Part shown: positions 30,790-32,123 of the stretch, piece by piece | How the letters are laid out: every line of letters begins with the position of its first letter | How positions within the stretch are numbered: position 1 is the stretch's first letter | NCBI GenBank assembly: GCA_045599325.1 | Contig: JAZRVT010000022.1 | Span: 1 to 32,123 of the forward strand | From: Cacconaster sp045599325 | GTDB lineage: Bacteria > Bacteroidota > Bacteroidia > Bacteroidales > UBA932 | Length of the DNA: 32,123 nucleotides | Reading direction: 5' to 3' | Program-made: the position numbers and the translations under genes | Notes under the pieces: generated by a model | Told to the model about the DNA's origin: nothing | Seen by the model: the letters and a program-made list of their open reading frames with translations, nothing else | Databases searched by the model: none

Positions 30790-31329
30790 CTAGAAGTTGT
30801 CTGCGTGGATCTCGAAGTAGCTCTGAGGATGTGCGCAGGCAGGGCATACCTGAGGGGCCTCTTCACCGACAACGATGTGACCGCAGTTGCGGCACTCCCA
30901 GACCTTCACGCTTGACTTCTTGAAGACCTCAGCTGTCTCTATGTTCTTCAGGAGTGCGCGGTAGCGCTCTTCGTGGCGCTTCTCGATGGCTGCGACAAGG
31001 CGGAACTTCTCTGCGAGGGCGCCGAACCCTTCCTCTTCAGCGGTCTTTGCGAACCCTTCGTACATATCGGTCCACTCGTAGTTCTCGCCTGCTGCCGCTG
31101 CTGCGAGGTTCCCGGCGGTGTCGCCGATTCCGTTGAGCTCCTTGAACCAGAGCTTTGCGTGCTCCTTCTCGTTGTCAGCGGTCTTGAGGAAAAGTTCTGC
31201 TATCTGCTCGAAGCCTTCCTTCTTTGCCTTGGAGGCGAAATAGGTGTATTTGTTGCGTGCCTGTGATTCACCTGCGAATGCAGCTTCCAGATTTTTCTCG
31301 GTCTGGGTACCGGCGTACTTGTTTGCCAT
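30790..31329 (-). CDS. Rubrerythrin
   Basis: A 179-aa cytoplasmic non-haem iron protein that reduces hydrogen peroxide in anaerobes, taking electrons from rubredoxin and NADH. The N-terminal ferritin-like domain (about 1-135) has the di-iron ligands in ESQARNKYTYFA (21-32), NEKEHAK (53-59) and IEKRHEERY (115-123). The C-terminal rubredoxin-like domain (about 141-175) carries two Cys pairs, CRNC (146-149) and CPAC (162-165), for a single iron. Order and length are standard. A TonB receptor gene follows 17 bp after the stop, so both are probably on one mRNA from the -7 box at 31393-31400. Confidence 0.95.
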   Translation of the reverse strand: MANKYAGTQTEKNLEAAFAGESQARNKYTYFASKAKKEGFEQIAELFLKTADNEKEHAKLWFKELNGIGDTAGNLAAAAAGENYEWTDMYEGFAKTAEEEGFGALAEKFRLVAAIEKRHEERYRALLKNIETAEVFKKSSVKVWECRNCGHIVVGEEAPQVCPACAHPQSYFEIHADNF

Positions 31330-31392
31330 AATTCTATCGTATTAAATATTTTGAAGATTTGATGGATTTTCGCTCTCATTGAGAGTAAGACA

Positions 31393-31400
31393 CAAAGTTA
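31393..31400 (-). promoter_or_regulatory. -7 promoter box of rubrerythrin operon
   Basis: The minus strand reads TAACTTTG, a full TAnnTTTG match, giving a leader of about 60 nt that is AT-rich. No clear -33 TTTG. Confidence 0.5.
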
Positions 31401-31435
31401 TTGCAATAAATCTGATTTTTCATGAATTCATAGAC

Positions 31436-31627
31436 TTATTTGGCAACGAACCCCTCTTCGCCGCAGCCCTTGCGGCAGGTGACGGCGTCGTTTCCCAGCG
31501 CTGGTCCCGCGACCGCTGGCTCAAGATGGGCGGCAGCGGCAGCGCACAGCTCGAGGCCCGCCTCGTCAACAGCGACTGCGAGATCATCCCCGACCTCAGG
31601 CTCAGCAGGTCAGTTGCAGTGAACTGA
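31436..31627 (+). pseudogene. Orphan coding-like fragment, possible gene remnant
   Basis: A GC-rich stretch in an otherwise AT-rich 443-bp gap (31330-31772). The plus frame reads FAAALAAGDGVVSQRWSRDR onward and ends SRSVAVN before TGA 31625-31627. The codon pattern (ctc, gtc, cgc, gac, ggc) matches that of the genuine genes here, which suggests once-coding sequence. No plausible start or ribosome-binding site precedes it: the frame continues upstream only into AT-rich DNA near the rubrerythrin promoter. I recognise no family. It may be the tail of a deleted gene or a dispersed element. Confidence 0.35.
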
Positions 31628-31719
31628 TTCGGTTCCTTCAGCATATACGGGCATAGGTATTCTGCTAAGCCGCCTGAGCAGGTAAGTTTATAGCCACTGA
31701 AAGATTAAGCTTCAGAAAG

Positions 31720-31750
31720 TTTGTGGTATCGAAAACAATACCTATATTTG
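31720..31750 (+). promoter_or_regulatory. Promoter of the DUF4160/DUF2442 pair
   Basis: TTTG at 31720-31723 and TATATTTG at 31743-31750 with exactly 19 nt between, an ideal Bacteroidetes promoter. Leader of about 18 nt before ATG 31773. A short inverted repeat (CTGAA 31697-31701 / TTCAG 31711-31715) lies just upstream and could be an operator. Confidence 0.75.
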
Positions 31751-31772
31751 CGAATAAAAACGATATAGACAT

Positions 31773-32012
31773 ATGCCGGAAATATTCAGATTCTTCGGGT
31801 TCTCATTTTTCTTTTACAGCCGTGAACACGAGCCCATTCACGTACACGTCGAAGGGAACGATGGTTATGCGGTATATGATTTTGACGGGGAATCATTCGT
31901 ATTGCGTGAGAAGCAGAATATAAAGGCCAATGACCAGAAGAAAATCGAGACTGTTATCGACGATAACAAAGACATTATAATCAAACGGTGGAAGGAGTAC
32001 TTTGAGAAGTGA
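31773..32012 (+). CDS. DUF4160 domain protein
   Basis: A 79-aa cytoplasmic protein matching DUF4160 from end to end: MPEIFRFFGFSFFFYSREHEPIHVHVEG, a central Asp/Glu-rich beta segment (YAVYDFDGESFVL) and a helical end IIIKRWKEYF. The conserved EHEPIHVHV segment with its two His is the family's mark. DUF4160 genes are commonly followed by a DUF2442 gene, as here, 2 bp after the stop. The pair is often suggested to be a toxin-antitoxin-like or mobile-associated module, but biochemical function is not established. The gene is much more AT-rich than its chromosomal neighbours, which fits horizontal transfer. Confidence 0.88.
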   Translation: MPEIFRFFGFSFFFYSREHEPIHVHVEGNDGYAVYDFDGESFVLREKQNIKANDQKKIETVIDDNKDIIIKRWKEYFEK

Positions 32013-32014
32013 AT

Positions 32015-32123
32015 ATGAAACTGAGTAATCTTTCTTTTGACAACGACTTCATCTATGCACAGGATGAAACGGGGAAAATGTACAAACAGTCACTTCTGTG
32101 GTATCCGGCATTAAAAACCGCAA
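32015..32123 (+). CDS. DUF2442 domain protein (3' partial)
   Basis: An open frame begins with ATG 32015, 2 bp after the DUF4160 stop, and runs off the window after 36 codons. The visible part (LSFDNDFIYAQDETGKMYKQSLLWYPALKTA) fits the start of DUF2442: a strand, a DG-type turn (here DETG) and then the 'L..YP.L..A' motif. The DUF4160-DUF2442 order is usual. The C-terminal half, which would confirm the family (a gIhWpelDeDisv-type motif), is not in the window. Confidence 0.75.
   Translation, partial: MKLSNLSFDNDFIYAQDETGKMYKQSLLWYPALKTA

Noticed and set aside
31420..31644. 74-codon minus-strand open frame over the orphan fragment
   Set aside because: Ser/Arg-rich, with worse codon usage than the plus frame; most likely its shadow.
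1..32123. CRISPR array, complete insertion sequence, prophage or rRNA genes
   Set aside because: No regularly spaced direct repeats, transposase, integrase, phage structural gene or rRNA-like sequence was seen by reading.

Overview
The window looks like a chromosomal segment of a moderately GC-rich member of the Bacteroidales. The gene families point there: two TonB-dependent receptors carrying N-terminal carboxypeptidase-regulatory-like domains, a DUF4249 lipoprotein, DUF4251 and DUF4293 proteins, a Porin_10-type porin, and ATP-dependent PEP carboxykinase. Upstream of many genes there is also a TAnnTTTG element, the -7 box of the Bacteroidetes primary sigma factor. Genes are densely packed, with frequent 1-4 bp overlaps. 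I cannot name a genus.

Left edge (1-705): the tail of a surface-type protein resembling the TIGR02145 domain, then about 370 bp of strongly structured non-coding DNA. 706-4095: a TonB-dependent receptor with its DUF4249 lipoprotein. 4186-7427: a four-gene run holding a NifU-like Fe-S scaffold, the GGGtGRT protein (conserved, function unknown), a DUF4251 lipoprotein and an M23-LysM peptidase. 7424-9187 (minus): a SirB1-like transglutaminase-fold protein and a nucleoside phosphorylase. 9247-9791: tRNA-Gly(CCC) and a DUF4293 membrane protein. 9738-12635 (minus): a DMT-family transporter and a large periplasmic TPR protein. 12677-17045 (plus): an M28-like peptidase, galK, galM and a LolC/E-like permease.

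17059-26078 (minus) is the most interesting stretch. Read in the direction of transcription it holds a lysine exporter LysO encoded as two overlapping genes, then a SagB-type nitroreductase. Next come a sugar kinase fused to the amino-sugar-sensing C-terminal domain of RapZ and a MurU-like nucleotidyltransferase, together a likely cell-wall amino-sugar recycling pair. After these come a single-chain nicotinate phosphoribosyltransferase-nicotinamidase fusion (two consecutive NAD-salvage steps), a putative porin and an MltF-like lytic transglycosylase.

26139-31329: a small lipoprotein (plus), pckA with a structured leader (minus), and a rubrerythrin-TonB receptor pair (minus). Right edge (31330-32123): an orphan high-GC coding-like fragment followed by an AT-rich DUF4160/DUF2442 pair that runs off the window, probably accessory DNA.

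Two regulatory patterns recur. Three minus-strand genes have a TAnnTTTG element ending only 4-5 nt before the ATG, which suggests leaderless mRNAs. Four internal operon genes instead carry strong AGGAGG-type ribosome-binding sites, which are unusual in this phylum.
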